Positions 1 to 12,232 of a DNA stretch of 64,000 bases are shown piece after piece. The stretch covers positions 576,596 to 640,595 of the forward strand of contig UYJD01000017.1 of NCBI GenBank assembly GCA_900618795.1, read 5' to 3'. Numbering within the stretch: position 1 is the stretch's first letter; the number at the start of each line of letters is the position of its first letter. Below the pieces are notes generated by a model that was not told the DNA's origin, did not search any database, and saw only the letters and a program-made list of their open reading frames with translations. This DNA comes from Cyanodermella asteris. Its lineage: Eukaryota; Ascomycota; Lecanoromycetes; Ostropales; Stictidaceae. Made by a program: the position numbers and the translations under genes.

Positions 1-1882
1 TCCGTGACACTTGCAAAGGACATGGCGATCATGCCGTGATCAGAGTTGTTGTACCTAGACACAGCCACCCGGCACATTTATCAGCCCTCTTCTTTGCTTC
101 CAAAGAAGTAGAGCAATCAACCGAACGATCCCCCCCTCAATGTAGCCATCAGAACGACTGTAATGGCGCCGATTGTGGTGCGGAAAAAGTGGCTGGCGGT
201 CTGCCTTGGCCGAGAGTGACAAGCCTGTAGAACACCGCATCTTACCCAACTTGCTGTCGCCCTTTCCAGGTAAATACGGTTTGTTTTTGAAATCAGTCAA
301 GACAATGTAGTCTTCCCAAGACTGCCCGCTTTTGCGCCGTTCGGTATTTGTCATGCCAGCGATTCGGCGGCCGCCGGCGCAGAAACGGCAGCTTCGGTCT
401 CACTTCAAGACTGGCCGAAGCACCATACCCTTCTCCTGTCTCTTCACTCTTACGTCCTGATACGATCCGGGTATTGTGCTCGGAAGGTCTGTATTTGGTC
501 GACCGTCCATCCAGATCCGGCAAGGAATTTGCGATCCAATGTCGTCTGAAGAACATTTCCCTGGTGGATTCCAAAATGCCAACATCCGGCGGACAAAATA
601 TGTCCGTTCATGTGAATGTAAAGAGAATACAGAACGCTATTACCGAGTCTTCTTCGGTCAACACAGGAGCTCTTTGCCCAGAGAACCTTCAGAGTCATCG
701 ATAAGATTGGCTGTTTGCCATTGGACAGCGCTTGGGAACCTCCGTACGGGCAGGTCAAGAGAAGTGCGAGAGCAGCGGGCTACGATCCGCTCTTTTCACA
801 CTTCTCCCGCCCTATTGCGAGCAAATCTGAAACTGGAACTTGGATCACCGACTGCTCCAACGCAGGGAAGATGGACAGATCAGATGTGTTTTCCATCTTC
901 TCAGCTGAGTCGCTAATTTATTCACCAAAAGGGCATCGATCACTCTTTCTAAGCCCTTTCTTGAACGGCTCTGCATTATGCCTCCTGGGAGCCATTCTGG
1001 GATTCTGCGTTGGCTCTGCTGACTCCAGTTAGTCTTTTCAGAAACTGCCAAGCATCATCACACCGGAGAGCACGCAGCCTTTCACGAGCGTGGAGGAGGT
1101 GATTACGGAGACTTGAAGGTCCTGATGCTCGTGATTGCATTAAATCACGAATGTATGCTGACTGTGCAGTCGAGATGGGCATGTTGCCTCCTCCAGATCA
1201 GGGCGGTAGGCTGACAAAACCCAAAGAGCCAGAGCATCTGAAGAGCTCAACAGGTCTATTCGGCTCGTCGAAATTGACTGCGGCAGTGCGGACGCACTTG
1301 AAGGAGACGAAATAGTCTGAGAGGCTTTGGATGGGATCCCATAGTAGGCCCATTGAGGCGCATCATGATATGCACATGGTCTGCGTTTTGTTTGGGTGCA
1401 CCGATCTCGTCATCTTTCAAAATGGTGGCGCACTTGAAAAACAGATCTGGATGAAGTGCTGCGCTTGACAGCATACTAGAACGACGGATAAGAACACAAT
1501 ATTCGTGTGCTCGAACGACAAGTTGAAGGCAACACGACGGTGGCTGCAAGACATGCAGTGGCTACCGATGCAACCGGAGCTCTTGTGACTGGACGTCAAC
1601 CTTTTCGAAGCAATGCAACATGGGAGCTGATTTTTCACTCGAGACGAAGCTAACTCAAGCAGAAACAGAGGAGTCAGTGATACAGAAGATTGAGTCTTAA
1701 AAAGTACAGGATGCAGGCGGTCGACAAACATTCCGTTCCCTGTTCCTAGCTTTCACATGCTGCTAAACGCCAAATGACGCTTTTCCAGATCTGCCAGGCA
1801 CACTCGCTATCATGACTTCGTAGCATTCGGAACATGTCAGGATTTCCGAACGCATGCATATTGCATATTCCAACGGGTACTA
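1..1882. other. No gene recognised
   Basis: Short open frames occur on both strands but none has a recognisable domain, a convincing start or a splice pattern that joins them. A minus-strand frame at about 1256-1500 looks slightly protein-like but could not be identified. Confidence 0.5.
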
Positions 1883-2845
1883 TCATTCGCCCTCGTTATA
1901 CATATTCAGGTTCATCGCCTTGGTCATTTTGAACATGTTGATGGTATCCGTCTTGAACACCGCTTTCATCAGGTCGTCACAGCGAATGTTTCGTTTGTCC
2001 GCAGGATCCTGCAGATTGTTAGACTTGATGTAAGCCCATATCTTCTTGGTCGCTTGCGGGCGTGAAAGCTTGGTCTCGCCTCCTAAGAGCTCAGTCAGGG
2101 CCGGAGAAAGCAGTAAAGGTTTGTGAAACCCGCTGTTTCTGTTGACCTTCCGCTCTGTGCTGCTGCCTTCGACGTCACTGTCGTCTTCGGCGTTGACTTT
2201 GGACTTGGACTTCTTCTTGGCCTTCTTCTTGGGTGCAGGCGCGGCCTTTCGGGAATCTCCACCACGAGTTGGTCGGGACCGGGCATTCTCTTCCGCCTGA
2301 AGCTTCGCAGCCAACGCGGCGTCCGTATCCATCTCATCCGTTTTCCGCACCTTCTTCTTTGGAGGTGGAGTTGCCGCAGATGCCGCTGAAGGCGAGTCCA
2401 GCTCTTCACTCTCAGCCTTGCGCTTCGAAGCCGTCGGCGACGCGCTAGACGAAGTTTCTTTCCCGTTCGCTTCGGACTTGACGGTGACAGCTTCCGGCTG
2501 CGCCGGCAATGCTTGGGATGCAGCTTTGGACTCCAATTCCGCGTGGAACTTGTCAAAACGTTGCATAATGAGGGCTTTGATGGCATCCTGGAGCTGTCAG
2601 TACTGGGACCGGATAGCTCACTGTCTCAAAACCGACCTTCTGCGGGGTTATGTCGTACTCCACCGCCTTCTGAAGCCCAGCACGAATCTGCTTTGCAGAG
2701 ATCGTGTTCAGGTCCGCGGTTGCAAGTATGCCATCAATAATTACTGTGTAAGAGGCCTGCTGCTCGGGCGGCACTGGGGGCTTCGATTAGCAAGCTTCCG
2801 GCGATCGGCACTGAATCGACACTCACACGACAGATCGGTCGCCAT
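1883..2845 (-). CDS. DEK-C/SWIB domain protein, Tri1/Uaf30-like
   Basis: Nuclear chromatin or rDNA-transcription protein of the Tri1/Uaf30 type. I read three exons: 2827-2845, 2637-2773 and 1883-2587, giving 286 residues. The start is the ATG at 2845; the donor GTGAGT follows a 19-bp first exon. Residues about 8-60 resemble a DEK C-terminal domain (motif TISAKQIRAGLQKAVEY). Residues about 70-200 are low-complexity Ala, Lys and Ser with several basic nuclear-localisation-like tracts. Residues about 205-280 are a SWIB/MDM2 domain, with LLSPALTELLGG, RPQATKKIWAYIKSNNLQDP and RCDDLMKAVF. The second intron (2588-2636) has a weaker GTCGGT donor, chosen because it restores the usual DEK-C to DAIKALI junction. 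In yeast Uaf30 is part of the UAF complex and Tri1 is its paralogue; which role applies here is not shown by the sequence. Confidence 0.88.
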
Positions 2846-3550
2846 ATTGCAGGAATATTTGGATCGGATGCTGCAAGCCAGATATACAGAACTGCGAGAA
2901 TTGTAGGTATTTGGCGAATGCGCAATGCGACCCAGGCGCAGGGAGAATCAGATGTAAACGAGCGGTCACCTGGTCACCGATGGCATGGCCTGCGCGCGGA
3001 GCTCTCTTCCTCTAGAGCGGTCGTGCGCAAGGGCATAATCAATTGACAAAACAGACTACTCAAGAATGCGCTGCGTCAACGAACGCGCAAGAAGCTGGTG
3101 ACCAACTGACTCGAGCTTGGATGGAGCTGTGTGGTCGGGATGGTCTAGAGCGGCAGCGCGCTTCCTTGGTCTGCAGTGCTTCGAACAGCGCAGTCAGCGA
3201 TCGGAGCGATACTTCCGGGGAACCGCCGCGGTTACATCAACCGGCATTTTTAGCCGCGAGCGCGTGTAGCGCCGCAGAGCCTCAGCAGCCCCGCTTGTCT
3301 GCAGTGCCCTAACAATTTCTCCGTGCCCGCGCTTGGCGTGCTTCTGCGCCAGACGATTGAAGGCAGCAAACCGTCGACTCAGCAGAGTGTTCATCGTCTT
3401 TTGCCACCATCGAGAACGTCGACGACGGAAAGTGCTCCTCCTGCGCGTAAATACAACACCCCACAATATACGTTCACTGTACTGCAGATCCCTCAAGGCG
3501 CTCTGCAGCAGCCACAGGCAAACTGCTTGTGGCACTTTTAGACCTCAATC
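2846..3550. promoter_or_regulatory. Divergent promoter, SWIB gene / eIF3b
   Basis: The interval lies between the start codons of two divergent genes and should hold both promoters and 5' leaders. No ORF with a recognisable product is present. No specific element could be assigned. Confidence 0.5.
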
Positions 3551-5814
3551 ATGGCGCCCTCATTTGCTGATCTCCCCGAGGACGAGGAGTACGACTCGGA
3601 GGAGATCGATGTGTCCGACTTGCGCGAGCGCCATGAAGTCTCCATGGAGCAGGGTCTGGACACCTTCGTGGTGGTGGACGGCCTGCCGAAGGTCCCCGAG
3701 GAATCCAAGGACAAGCTGGTCAAGTTCTTGCTGAAAAAGTTGAACACTGCCGGAAGAACAAACGCGGACTCGATATTCATGCCCATGGGCGACAACGGTC
3801 TCTCTGAGGGCTTTGCTTTCGTGGAGTACCAGACCCCAGATCAAGCAACTGCTGCCATCAAGCAGCTTAACGGCACACCACTTGACAAGAAGCACACCAT
3901 CGCAGTCAACAAGATTGTCGATATCGAGCGATACGGGCGGGAAGGGCGTGTCGACGATGAGTATCACCCGCCAGAGATCCCACCATTTGAAGAGGGGGAG
4001 CATCTGCGATGGTGGCTATACGAGGAGAATGCGCGCGACCAGTTTGTCATGTACAGGGGTGATAATGTTGGTGTCTTCTGGAACAGGAAGAGGGAGACGC
4101 CCGAGAACATTGTCGATAGACAAGGCTGGACACAAACATTAGTGCAGTGGTCTCCTCAAGGTACATATCTGGCAACGACCCACGATCGAGGAGTCCAGTT
4201 GTGGAAGGGCGAAAAGTGGTCCAGAGCCCAGCGTTTCCCTCACCCTCAGCCAAACATGATCGATTTTTCGCCGAACGAGAAGTACCTCGTCACTTGGACT
4301 TTCAAGCCAATTGAAGTTGAGGAGGGTGACCCAATTTTGACAGAGTATGAAGACGGCAAGAACTACATCATCTGGGACGTTGAGACCGGCAAGCCAATTC
4401 GTGCTTTCACCACTCTCGAAGCTCCCGGCCCATCCGTTGACGAGCAAGGAAACCCCATCAAGAAGCGTATCCCATGGCCGGCCTTCAAGTGGTCCTCTGA
4501 CGACAAGTACGTTGCACGCATGGCTCAAGATGAGTCAATCTCTGTCTACACACTACCGAACATGAACCTCCTCGACAAGACCAGCATCAAGGTACCTGGT
4601 GTCAGGGACTTCGAGTGGTGCCCCAAGGTCCCATCTCGTGATGGTGTTAAAAATTACGAGCAGCTTCTCACTTTCTGGACACCCGAAATTGGTAGCAATC
4701 CGGCCAAGGTCAGCTTGATGAGCATTCCTTCCAAAAAGGTTGTCCGTACCCGAAATCTCTTCAACGTCAGCGACGTTAAGCTTCACTGGCAGTCCGAGTC
4801 CGCCTACCTCTGCGTCAAGGTCGATCGACACAGCAAATCAAAGAAGCAACTCTCCACTAATCTCGAAATTTTCCGCGTCAAAGAGAAGGGTGTGCCAGTT
4901 GAGGTCGTCGATAGTATCAATGCGACCGTTATCAACTTTGCCTGGGAACCTAAAGGCAACAGATTCGTCCTGATTAGCGCCAACGAGCCCGTCATGCAAA
5001 CCGCAGTTCCACCCAAGACCAGCGTCAGCTTCTACTGCCCGGAAAAGGTCAAGGGAGCTGGTGTTGGTAACTTCAAGCACATCCGCACCATCGAGAAGAA
5101 GAACAGCAACGCTATTTACTGGTCTCCCAAGGGTAGATTCGTGGTTATTGCCACGATTGCATCCCAACAGAGCTCCGACATCGACTTCTGGGATGTCGAC
5201 TATGAAGGCGACAAGCCCAAGGACAGTGACCTGACCGCAAATGTGCAGCTTCTTGCTACTGGTGATCACTACGGCGTGACTGACATTGACTGGGATCCGA
5301 CTGGCCGTTACGTCGTGTCCAGCGGATCGATCTTCAAGCAACAGGTGAGTCTTTCATATAGACATGTATCCCCATTTTGCTGACATTCATTCAGATTGAA
5401 CACGGTTATCACATTTACGACTTCAAGGGCGAGATGCTGCGTGAAGAGCCAACCGACAAGCTGAAGCAATTCCTGTGGCGCCCGCGTCCCCCGACCATGC
5501 TCTCCAAGGACGAACAGAAGCAGATTCGCCGAAATCTCCGCGAGTACTCACGCGACTTCGAGGAGCAAGATCGCCTCGAGGAGGACAAGGAGCGTGGTGC
5601 AGTTGTCGATGAGCGACGCAGAATGCTACAGGAATGGCTTGCGTGGCGCGAGGAGACCATTGATGATCTCCGGGCCGAGAGACGCGAGCTTGGCTTGCCC
5701 GAGGATCTCGATGAAGAGAGACGCGCGAAGTACGAGAGCGCAGAGGATGCAAAGGTCATTGAGGAGATCGTTGAAGAGATTATTGACGAGACGGAGGAAA
5801 TTGTCACGAGCTGA
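3551..5814 (+). CDS. PRT1: Translation initiation factor eIF3 subunit b
   Basis: Scaffold subunit of the eIF3 complex, which binds the 40S subunit and promotes mRNA recruitment in the cytoplasm. Two exons, 3551-5344 and 5395-5814, encode 737 residues, the usual length for fungal eIF3b. The single 50-bp intron is GTGAGT...TTCAG in phase 0. An N-terminal acidic segment (residues 1-35) is followed by an RRM at about 37-123 ([11 protein letters not shown] and [13 protein letters not shown]). A beta-propeller of the eIF2A/WD type spans about 190-600, with repeated W-SP-G and WDxxTG motifs. A highly charged helical C-terminus (about 630-737) carries the eIF3i/g-binding region in known homologues. 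The gene is intact and stands alone between the SWIB gene and SVP26. Confidence 0.97.
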
Positions 5815-6994
5815 AGAGTGATACATTGCTGAGATACGATATGAGGTACGGACAAATGGCATCCAAGATGTCTTGATGGGAAAGCGGCGCAGGTTTTCCT
5901 ATATTTGGTCAGTTGTAAGTAGACGGGGCTTCAGCGTGTGTTTCGTTTTTGATTCACATGTCATTCATCACAGTCCAGCACAGCACGAAGCAGCAGATCA
6001 GCTGGAGTGTGTTGAATCAAAAGGCGTTCGGCCATTTTCTTCGATATTTGTTCATTCATGATACATAATCGTCGCCATCTTGTTGATTCCAATCTAGTTC
6101 TCGATTCATCTGCGTACCGCACACTCTCAATTCTTCGACAATGGTGGAAGACAGCATGGCGCAGTGTCGGGACGCTCAAAAAGCCCTTCATCATCATGAT
6201 CTCAGGCACCAACACAATTTGTAATAGAGTATGTCCGGCATTGTTACTAACCGGTCGCAGACGCGGAAGACGATCTGTGATGTCGAGCAAGCACTGGGAG
6301 GCGCACTCATTCGTCGCATAAAGATCTCTTCGGTAAACTGATTTGCGAATTTCGTTATTGGACAGAACATGCAGCTGGTAGGCATTCTCTTTCCGGTTGT
6401 CACGCCACAAAGATGCAGGAAGCTCAAAGCCAAAGAAGAATGAAGAAAAAAGGAAAAGATGAAGAAACCCAAAAGATTTTTTTATAAAACAAAAAAAAAA
6501 AAAAAAGGGAAAACAGACAAACAGTACCGGTGGGAATGTAGACTTTCATCTGCATGTTGTCGGAATGAGTGTGCTGCCTGAGGATGCTGAGTTATCTTAC
6601 AGGGTGCTCATTCTCTCCACACTGAAATAGGTGGGTCTTCCTTACATGCCACCTGCGTGTAGCATAGTATTGAATCGATACCATGACTATAACATTTGTT
6701 TGTCTTACCGTTGACATAACAATTGACCGTTGGTGTTCTGTCCTGGGTTCGTTGTTCTCTCGTGATCATAGCCCCAAGCACCAGATGGACATCCGCTCTT
6801 AGGAAAGGGAGAAAAACAGGAACCCGTAAAGAGAGCACATTGAAGTCCCAGGGCTACAAGATAATATTGCGAAGGAGAGTTAGTTGCGCCGCATTGCATT
6901 GCAACGATGCGAACAGGTCGTCGAAAGATACCGCACGTAAAGTGGGCTTGAGGAAATAGCTGACGTATTGTAATACTGACTTGTTAGAGTCATG
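5815..6994. other. Intergenic, poly(A) tract
   Basis: This is the convergent 3' region of eIF3b and SVP26. It holds a 16-base A run at 6491-6506 preceded by an AT-rich stretch. No gene, tRNA or transposon was recognised. Confidence 0.5.
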
Positions 6995-7855
6995 CTACCA
7001 CCTTTTTGTACGATCGCCTTTCCAGAGACCCAAGACTTCGCCGTTTTCGCTAACCCACTCGCGTACTCCATCCACTGCGACCCTGACCAATCCCTTCGCC
7101 CCAGCCTTCTTCCTACCTCGCCCCGCGTCGAACCCAAGACCGCCCGGATCAGGCCCGCTGCTAGGACTTCGCGCGTTCGGCTCTCTACTCGCGCTACGCG
7201 GCGTCAGCATCCCACTGATATTCAACCCTCCGACCTGGCTCCGGCTCCTCTGCGCCAGCGCTCCGCTCGGATCTGTTGCGATTTCATTGCCCAATGTAGG
7301 TAACACATTCTCGCTCGCGCTCAAGCTGACAAAGAGCGCGAACGGAACCAGCCAGACTTGGATGAAGAAGAAGCTAGCAATTTCGGTGAACGAGGGCAGG
7401 TCTGGTGGCGGATCATATATGCTCTTCCTCGACCCGTAGGTCATGCGCGGGTCTGGCGGTGTCGAGAAGTGCTGGAACCACAGGTAGTGGTTCACAAGGA
7501 CGAGGACGCAGGACAGAATGAATAGAGGGTCTGTGAGGCGGACGACAGGGAAGAAGCGCATGTTCTGGAGGTATATGCCATGGCTGACGATGCTGAGTAC
7601 GGAGAGGGTGAGGGGTAGGCGATCGACGAGGAGCAGGACTTGTAGGGCGATTATAACGTATATGAGGCGTGTCAAGAACTTCTTTGCGAGTACGGAGTGC
7701 TCTTCGACGAGTTCGGAGAGGTAGTAAAGTCCTGAAGCTGGAAGAAGAGTGAGTACAAGCCAGTCCACAACCACGCTTGACTTACCGATTGCAAGGGTCA
7801 AAAAGCAGAACCCGAGCGCGAGGCCCAGGTAGCCTATCATGGGAATTATCCACAT
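6995..7855 (-). CDS. SVP26: Svp26/Tex261 family ER-Golgi membrane protein
   Basis: Cargo adaptor of early Golgi membranes that in yeast helps COPII export of type II membrane proteins such as mannosyltransferases. Two exons, 7786-7855 and 6995-7737, encode 270 residues. The 48-bp intron (GTAAGT donor) falls in phase 1 inside the first helix, and removing it gives the family motif ASGLYYLSELVEEH. Four hydrophobic helices are visible at about 2-30, 44-63, 70-125 and 150-175. The motif NHYLWFQHF is typical of the family. The C-terminal tail (about 180-270) is cytosolic, rich in Ser, Gly and Arg, and longer than in yeast. It is divergent from BUD23. Its substrates may include the glycosylation machinery, but no direct link to GPI10 in this window is implied. 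Confidence 0.93.
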   Translation of the reverse strand: MWIIPMIGYLGLALGFCFLTLAIGKSSVVVDWLVLTLLPASGLYYLSELVEEHSVLAKKFLTRLIYVIIALQVLLLVDRLPLTLSVLSIVSHGIYLQNMRFFPVVRLTDPLFILSCVLVLVNHYLWFQHFSTPPDPRMTYGSRKSIYDPPPDLPSFTEIASFFFIQVWLVPFALFVSLSASENVLPTLGNEIATDPSGALAQRSRSQVGGLNISGMLTPRSASREPNARSPSSGPDPGGLGFDAGRGRKKAGAKGLVRVAVDGVREWVSENGEVLGLWKGDRTKRW

Positions 7856-8334
7856 GATGGCGAGGATACAGAAATTACTATCGTGTGTCGGGTGGCATAG
7901 GGAAGAGTTGCGTATAGGGTAGACAAACTACCTATCTGTGGCATCGATGCGTGCGTCGCTCCCGGCTCTCTCAAGGGATTCAGAGCATCTGCTTGGTGAC
8001 GGTGCCAAGAGTGGATAGCTGGGGCCGTCAGCTGGCAGTTCCAGCCGGGTCGTGTCGCGTAATTTTGCCGCAGCTGTTCTCACATTCAACCCTCCACATT
8101 TGGACTTTTTGACAATTCTCCTGTTCGTCACTGGTTTTGCTTTCAGCGCGGCGTTGGGACTTTGTTGACATCGAAGATTCGAAAACCTTTGCGACGGTGT
8201 TCAAGAGCTATATTCACGAGCTACCCTCTAGCCGATGAAGACAAATAGGCGGCAAATTTTGAGACATCCGAATTGCATCAAAGTAGCAGGTCCAGACTTT
8301 GAAGGAAATCGTACCATACGCACACATCCCGAAA
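7856..8334. promoter_or_regulatory. Divergent promoter SVP26 / BUD23
   Basis: About 480 bp separate the start codons of SVP26 (-) and BUD23 (+). No coding sequence is evident. The region must contain both promoters; no TATA box or named factor site is clear. Confidence 0.55.
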
Positions 8335-9227
8335 ATGTCAAGACCGGAGGACATTCTGTGAGAGTCCTTCGTTTTATTGCTTCATGGAAGTATAACTAAA
8401 CATTTCATGCTAGCCCGCCGGAGCTCCACTACAATGCTACCGAATCACGCAAATACACAACGTCTTCTCGAATCAAAGAGATTCAAGCGTCCATGACGAA
8501 TCGAGCTCTCGAACTACTGGACCTCGATACGCCTTCACTGATTTTAGATATCGGCTGTGGCTCAGGTCTATCAGGCGAGATCCTCTCGTCTGTAGATGAG
8601 GATGAGGGTGGCCCGCACACCTGGATCGGCATGGACATTTCACCCGACATGTTATCAACAGCACTGGAACGTGACGTGGAGGGCGATCTTTTCCTTGCAG
8701 ACATGGGCCAAGGGATTCCATTCAGAGCTGGAACATTCGACGCAGCGATCAGCATCTCCGCAATCCAATGGCTATGTAACGCAGAAACCTCAGATGTGTC
8801 GCCCGAAGGTAGGCTGAAACGTTTCTTTGATGGCCTCTACGCCAGCCTAAAGCGTGGTGGCCGTGCTGTCTGTCAGTTCTACCCCAAGGACATTCGTCAA
8901 CGGAAAATGATCAGCGAAGCTGCTGTTCGAGCAGGGTTTGGTGCGGGTCTGCTCGAAGACGATCCGGAGACCAAGAATGTCAAGGTTTATCTAGTGCTCA
9001 CTGCTGGAGGAGGAGACTTGAAGGGAGGCGATGTCACTGGAGTCGTCAAGGGCATGGACGGCGTAGATGTCGTTGACAACAGAAAACGACAACTGCAGAA
9101 AACCAAGGCTATGCAAAAGAAAAGCAAAGAATGGATCAAGCTCAAAAAAGATCAAGATAGGAAGAAGGGGAAGGTCGTCAAAGCGGACAGTAAATACACC
9201 GGCAGGAAGAGACGAATCCAGTTTTGA
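8335..9227 (+). CDS. BUD23: 18S rRNA (guanine-N7)-methyltransferase Bud23
   Basis: SAM-dependent methyltransferase that modifies a guanine in 18S rRNA and is needed for 40S subunit maturation, working with Trm112. Two exons, 8335-8357 and 8414-9227, encode 278 residues. The first exon is only 23 bp (MSRPEDI plus two bases); the 56-bp intron restores the family N-terminus LPPELHYN followed by ESRKYTTSSR. SAM-binding motif I, LDIGCGSGLSGE, lies at about residues 52-63. An acidic motif II (GMDISPDML) follows, then an AISISAIQWLCNA segment. The C-terminus is strongly basic and ends SKYTGRKRRIQF, the WBSCR22/Bud23 C-terminal signature. It is intact and complete. Confidence 0.96.
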
Positions 9228-10479
9228 TCCCAAATTTGATGTCGGAGCCACGAGTCGGATTGTGCTATCCTGGGTCCAGGTAGGAATCCACAGAGCCCGG
9301 AGCGACGACTGGGTTTGCCTCGGTTTCCTGCTATTGTTCACCAAATAGCACGCAGGCCATGACTCGACCTCCTCAGCGGAAGACCAGCACTTCCCCAAGT
9401 TCCTCGGAAATCGCTTTCCGGCCACGTGATCGTCACGACTTGAGCACTCAGGCCAGATCTACTTCTTTCCAAACCAACATCATGGACAGCTCGGACGCTT
9501 GTGACAGCGAAGTCTACGGCCGTGAGAAAGCTAGTACGAAGCGACATTGACATCCTCCAAGATCTCTCTTTCGCGGCCAGTCCGCATCGACATTGCGGGC
9601 AGTCAGTGGGTTGAACTTGACACGAAAAGTCTCTCACCTATGATGATGCCTTTTCGACGACGAACGCGCAAATCAACGTGGCCTATGCTACGGGAGAACG
9701 TATTCACCGTGACGGGCGAGGTTGAAACCCCAGAACCAGAAGGTTGAAACCTCCTAGCTTGAACAGTATGACTAGGCACACGCACAAAGCGATCATGACA
9801 TATGCATACGCAGGCTACACCTTGTTTCAAAAGTTTGCCACTCCTTGCATTTTCTGCAGCTGATTGCGAAAGTGTTTGTTTCTTGATTTGGTATGTGCTT
9901 GTACGAGATTGGCCAAGCAATGCAGTTGTATACCCAATCAACTGACTATCCATGAAGCTGAGTATTCTAATATGTGCTTCACAACTTGACTCTACACCTT
10001 TGCAGAGCTATTTCTACTTTACGAAAGAGCTTTCGCAGTCGCGCGTCAGCGTTCAAGGCGTCTTGGCAGAATTTGCGTTGCAGGCTTAGCCATGTTCCAC
10101 CCAGGGAGGATGACTGATGCCGATAGGCTACCCAAAAAAGACCTGGGGAGGTCTTTCCTGCACCAGAGTGAGGGTGTCTGGGAACCGATCCTCCGCCAAG
10201 GGGAGTCACTGATCGCGATAAGAATTTCCTTCATTTCCAAAGCAATGGTTAAGTAATTCTATATTGGAAGCAGCCATACCAAGGATGCTTCACGACTGCC
10301 GTTATTGCTTTGCGGACAGTCACGTTAGCACCTGGTAACTCTTGCATCTATTGTATTCAGAATGCCGCTTTTCATACTATTGAGACTTTTCCAGGAAGTT
10401 GTTTGGCAATACCCCCAGCAGCCTCATCATACGATCACGCTGAGCTTACATCGCTTTCCCTCAGCAATTCAAGACAGCA
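9228..10479. other. Intergenic, nothing recognised
   Basis: Several short frames are open (for example 9359-9550 and 9547-9747, +) but none shows a domain or a supporting splice pattern. No RNA gene was seen. Confidence 0.4.
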
Positions 10480-11960
10480 ATGCCATCCTCAGCTACATCT
10501 CCGCAGAGTCCTCGAACAACTGCTGGAGCGGTTGAGTCAGGCCAGAATGGCATCCTTCCGAATGAGGTCCTGGATTTGATCTACCTTCGTTTGCGGGGAA
10601 GCTTACATTCCGAAGATTGGAAAGCTCCCCTACGCATTTCTATGGGGGTAAGCAAGGCCGTCCAACAAGCTGCTGTCGGCGCTTTCTTCGTCAAATTGGA
10701 TGTCCGCTTCGGTAGTTAGCAGAAGAACTGGTGGACTCTTAACAGGGTGGCGAATAATAGACTGTTCGCAGAACGCGTGAGATCGATCAAGCTGTCTGAG
10801 GGTGGCTTATTCCCCCCGAGTGCCCGTCAACATCTGGGATTGCCGCACGTTTGACATCGGCTGTTGTGACTGGTCTCGTGCTTGAAAAATTTGTCGGTCT
10901 CAAGAGCATTGAGATTGACCTCAGGTCTGGCAGCCATCTCGAACGCCGAGGGCTCCGGAAGGCTCAATTCTGGAAATCTGTCTTAGCCAGCCTTCCCCAA
11001 AATGGCACTTCACCTGACCCTTGAGGGTGATCTCGATCTGATCGTCCAGATTTTGCTCAAGCAGTCTGTGGATGACTCTGGAATGGCAAATGATGATGAA
11101 GGAGGCAAAGGAAGTAATACGACGCCAGATGCGGTCGGTGCATCATTAACCAAATTCTTTTGTCGTCTCAGGACGCCCGATTTACACGGCGAAGAAAACG
11201 AGTCGAACCATTAGACCCGATCCGCGGGAGGTCTACGGTGGCCATGGATGCCTGCGTCGACACGGTGAACCTGAAAGACCTCTAAGTCCGCTTGACCAGC
11301 GGCGCTGGTATAATGAACCAAGTTCCACTCTTGCTTCCTACTGGACCGGAAACGTTGAAGAATCTTTGTCAGCTGGACCTGCATAACTGCGACATTGCTG
11401 GGACTAAGCTGGCCCGCTTTATCTTATCGAACCAGCGAACAATGAAGAAGGTGGACTTGACGAGATTATCATTGAACAGCGGTACGTGGTCCGAGATCTT
11501 TGAGCAGCTGAGAGACTGCAAGAGACTGAATGGTGTCTACATTCGGGAGCTGACGTACGTTGGGGCGTGGCTGGCTGCATTCATCGATCCGGATGAAGAA
11601 TCGCCATTGATTTTTCTCGGAGGCTTCAAGGAGGGCAGCAACCGTTCAGCCTTCGGCGCCTGGGAACAAACTTTGGATACGCCCTTCGTTGAGGATGTGG
11701 TCAGTCTCGGACGTCTGGTTGTCTACCAACACGGCAAAAACGGGAACTGTTTGTGCCACAAATGGGGCCCCTCTGACCATGCGAGCAACGGCTTGATTGT
11801 AGCTGCTGGCAAATGTTTGTCTGGCATCAAATCGTCCCCAACCCGCAGCTGATCGTGCGAATGCTCACAAACGAAGATGTGCAAAGATGCCGCGCAGAGT
11901 TGGGCGTAAGTCATGAAGTGCCAGCGGATGAAGACGGAAATGCATTTCCCTCCTGACGGC
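10480..11960 (+). pseudogene. Decayed F-box/LRR-like gene
   Basis: A protein-like frame starts at the ATG at 10480 with an F-box-like segment (LPNEVLDLIYLRL). It continues past an in-frame TAG at 10717-10719 into a segment reading RVANNRLFAERVRSIKLSEGG. The match then changes frame at about 10830 (GLVLEKFVGLKSIEIDL) and again before 11292. From there a 186-residue frame carries leucine-rich text (LCQLDLHNCDIAG, MKKVDLTRLSLNSG). Such F-box proteins with LRR-like C-termini are a large family in dothideomycetes, where they are generally of unknown substrate. At least two frame changes and several stops argue against a working gene. Alternative: a multi-intron gene, but the segments read through without plausible splice sites. 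Confidence 0.55.
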
Positions 11961-12232
11961 GGTACGGATAGCGATTGATCAATGCCTTGACCTAGTTAGA
12001 CCTCCTGGAAGCAAACACTATCGCTCAAATAAGCTGAGCGTCTTGCCGCACAAGGGCCGAGGCGTCGCCTTAATGATGACCTTTTTTGACACATCACGAG
12101 AACACCTCAGCCGCTAGATAATCGATAATCATCTGAATGCGGGTCTTAGATTGCTCTGTGATCAAAATGAACCACGAGACTCATGCCTTGCATCGCCTGA
12201 ACTCTAGATCGCTTCGTGATCAAAGCCACTAT
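11961..12232. other. Intergenic
   Basis: Convergent 3' space between the decayed F-box-like gene and the hydrolase gene. Nothing recognised. Confidence 0.4.

Noticed and set aside
1-1882. Transposon or decayed gene in the first 1.9 kb
   Set aside because: No terminal repeats, transposase or reverse-transcriptase motifs, and no ordered protein text were found.
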